Positions 5,357-6,723 of a stretch of 6,723 bases of DNA are shown piece by piece (positions within the stretch are counted from its first letter, which is position 1; every line of letters begins with the position of its first letter). The DNA lies in contig CAUBUJ010000091.1 of the NCBI GenBank assembly GCA_958439155.1, positions 1-6,723 of the forward strand, read 5' to 3'. The translations under genes were made by a program, and so were the position numbers. Under the pieces are notes generated by a model. It searched no databases. It had not been told where the DNA came from and was given only the letters and a program-made list of their open reading frames with translations. Source of the DNA: an uncultured Veillonellaceae bacterium. Lineage in GTDB: Bacteria; Bacillota; Negativicutes; Veillonellales; Dialisteraceae.

Positions 5357-6199
5357 TCACTTCTCGTTAAAAAGCGCGTCTCCTGCGAGACGTACTTCCC
5401 GGACCGGTTCCTTAGGATTGAGCAGGCGCACATAGATTTCCGGCGTTCCTTCCAGGGGAATCCGGACTACCCAGGAAGCGATGGTTTTTTCTGATTTCTT
5501 CGTGCTCCCTGTACGGAAAATGCTGTCGTCGGCGCCGGCAGCCTGGTCTGATGTGACGGCGATGAAATCATCCATCGTCCAGGAGGTCTTTTCCCGGAGA
5601 ATCTCCCCGATGCGCCCATCTCTCACATGGCTGCTTTCTCCTGGGAGTTCATTGAATCCAGTGAGGGGAAACTCCTTGTAATGGTTCGTGTGGTAGAGCG
5701 TACCGTTTTTCTTCCGCTCCACCCGTTTCAGTCCATACGGACCGATTTCCACCTGGGCGATTTCTTTACGGTCTGCCAGCAGGAGAAACCGCGGCCCCTG
5801 GACAGCGGAAAGGTATGACAGAGCGTCCTCCACAGTAGCGCACCGGGCAAGGACATGTTCCATCACTTTCCAGGTATAGCCCATCTTTTTCCGTTCCGCC
5901 CGGGGAATGGACGACGCGGAGGCATTCACGATGGACAGGCCTTTTTCATTGATGCCCGCTTTGAAGCCGGAATAGACTTTTTTATTTTCCGCATAAATCC
6001 CCATGTAGGCATAGCCTCCATCAGGATGGACCTGCTTTACAATCTGTCTGTGATTGGGATACCAGTCCCGGTTCTTCGCAAGAATCGTCCCGCCTCCCGC
6101 CGCATCGCCCGCTGCCGCCCAGAGCGTACACGCCCCGCTTTCCCCCATAGATAAAATCAGCGCCGCCGCAGCTGCTATGACCGCTTGTTTCCATTTCAT
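5357..6199 (-). CDS. Exported C45/AAT-like Ntn hydrolase (linear amide C-N hydrolase)
   Basis: 280 residues. The N terminus MKWK plus a hydrophobic Ala/Ile/Leu stretch is a signal peptide. A cleavage after SGA would leave Cys24 as the first residue, the nucleophile expected for Ntn hydrolases, in the family-type start CTLWAAAGDAAGGG. Further family signatures are AKNRDW (41-46) and GINEKGLSIVNASASS (82-97), as in the carcinine hydrolase / isopenicillin-N acyltransferase-like group (Pfam AAT, MEROPS C45). It should cleave or transfer acyl groups at linear amide bonds outside the cytoplasmic membrane; the substrate is unknown. SGAC does not fit a lipobox, so a lipoprotein is unlikely. AGGAGG lies 9 nt before the ATG; another ATG inside that spacer is out of frame and ends at once. 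It has its own promoter at 6228-6255. Bile salt or penicillin V hydrolases are more distant alternatives. Confidence 0.88.
   Translation of the reverse strand: MKWKQAVIAAAAALILSMGESGACTLWAAAGDAAGGGTILAKNRDWYPNHRQIVKQVHPDGGYAYMGIYAENKKVYSGFKAGINEKGLSIVNASASSIPRAERKKMGYTWKVMEHVLARCATVEDALSYLSAVQGPRFLLLADRKEIAQVEIGPYGLKRVERKKNGTLYHTNHYKEFPLTGFNELPGESSHVRDGRIGEILREKTSWTMDDFIAVTSDQAAGADDSIFRTGSTKKSEKTIASWVVRIPLEGTPEIYVRLLNPKEPVREVRLAGDALFNEK
5369..5392 (-). terminator. Possible terminator overlapping the hydrolase 3' end
   Basis: On the minus strand CGTCTC and GAGACG form a 6-bp stem with a GCAG loop, followed by CGC and TTTTT. The stem lies inside the last codons of the hydrolase gene and the T-run ends just before its stop codon. 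It is shorter than the other terminators here and the 3-nt gap before the T-run weakens it, but no better candidate follows the gene. Confidence 0.4.
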
Positions 6200-6227
6200 C
6201 GGATCATTCCTCCTCTCGTTTGTCCTT

Positions 6228-6255
6228 ATTATATGCGCATCCCCAAAAGGGACAA
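6228..6255 (-). promoter_or_regulatory. Promoter of the hydrolase gene
   Basis: A perfect TATAAT (6228-6233) and TTGTCC (6250-6255) with a 16-nt spacer on the minus strand. A CCC-TTTT-GGGG dyad fills the start of the spacer and could be an operator. The second copy of the composite repeat begins within a few bases upstream of the -35. Confidence 0.7.
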
Positions 6256-6259
6256 AGCG

Positions 6260-6723
6260 GAACGGGGAAAGCGGGAGTGCGTCATTAGAATGAAGTCGGA
6301 AGTCTGGAGACGGGAGTCTGAAGAGGAAATAGGAAGAACTTTTTTATATTTGGGCTTCGCCGCTTTGCAGAGCCATCAGCCGTCAGCTCTCAGCGAAAAT
6401 AGAAAGGATCCTTTCAAGGTACAAGCCGGAATGGGCGTCATTTCGAGCGGACGTGCCCGAAGATAACGTAAGATATCTCCACTCTTCTGCGTCCTTTTCC
6501 ATGACGCTGCATCCCATATATCCTGCGTACGCCCGGTCGATATGACACCCATTTCGATAGAAAACGCAGAGCGCAAAGTGGCGGCGGGGCCGCATAGAAA
6601 GAGTTTTTCCTATTTCAACCTCAGACCTCAGACCGCGGGCCCCGCTACAAATGATGCAGTCCCGCTGCCCCCGAGCCTGGAGCCAAACTCCCAGCCCGTT
6701 TGGCGTCTGAGGCTTATCAAAAT
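6260..6723 (+). repeat. Second copy of the composite element, running off the window
   Basis: From GTGCGTCATT (6277) onward it matches 4815-5259. The first part is offset by 1462 bp with a substitution and a 2-bp length difference near 6341-6356. From about 6360 to the window end it is identical, at offset 1464. GGAACGGGG at 6260-6268 matches 4764-4772, so this copy may be the same left end with the heptad array deleted. The right outer arm with its heptads (about 6617-6635) is present. Orientation is the same as the other copy. No gene is seen in it. Confidence 0.9.

Noticed and set aside
6120..6199. Hydrolase as a lipoprotein anchored at Cys24
   Set aside because: The residues before the cysteine are ESGA, lacking the Leu usual at lipobox position -3, whereas the Cys fits the conserved Ntn nucleophile.

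Overview
The window holds four genes, all on the minus strand, so transcription runs from high to low coordinates. Three unusually repeat-rich intergenic gaps separate them. The genes are a partial diaminopropionate ammonia-lyase (dpaL/ygeX family, 1-772, 3' end outside the window), an L-lactate/malate dehydrogenase family enzyme (880-1836), a DASS/SLC13 anion transporter (3041-4516) and an exported C45/AAT-type Ntn hydrolase (5357-6199). Strong Shine-Dalgarno sites, sigma70-type -35/-10 boxes with 16-17 bp spacers, U-tailed terminators and moderately high GC coding sequence suggest an anaerobic, amino-acid or organic-acid fermenting Firmicute, possibly of the Negativicutes type. This assignment is tentative and rests on the gene set and signal style only.

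The last three genes each look like a separate transcription unit: own promoter (1902-1930, 4625-4653, 6228-6255), own ribosome binding site, and a terminator (829-862, 3001-3030, and a weaker one at 5369-5392). dpaL has a weaker promoter candidate right after the dehydrogenase terminator. The transporter leader is the most elaborate: a near-consensus promoter is followed within about 20 nt by a 14-bp stem with a broken U-tract, then an 8-bp hairpin just before the Shine-Dalgarno. That suggests attenuation or a short terminated leader RNA. Two TATGCATC boxes 41 bp apart lie upstream of the promoter.

The three gaps (about 1951-2977, 4721-5240, 6260-6723 and beyond) carry copies of one composite, non-coding repeat family. 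The copy at 4815-5259 recurs at 6277-6723, identical over the last 348+ bases. It is built as a long interrupted palindrome: outer arms with AGGTCTR heptads, a second arm segment of about 42 nt, and an inner 17-nt inverted repeat. The gap at 1951-2977 holds an older, broken relative. All copies have the same orientation, with the left end toward the promoter of the gene transcribed away from them. No transposase is present, so the family behaves like a MITE or a large REP-like element.

Metabolically, the lyase yields pyruvate and ammonia. The dehydrogenase could use pyruvate as electron sink if it is a lactate dehydrogenase. However, it carries Arg at the classical substrate-specificity position, so malate/oxaloacetate is a real alternative that would fit the nearby dicarboxylate-type transporter. 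The exported hydrolase would act on amides or peptides outside the membrane. These links are inferences from proximity.
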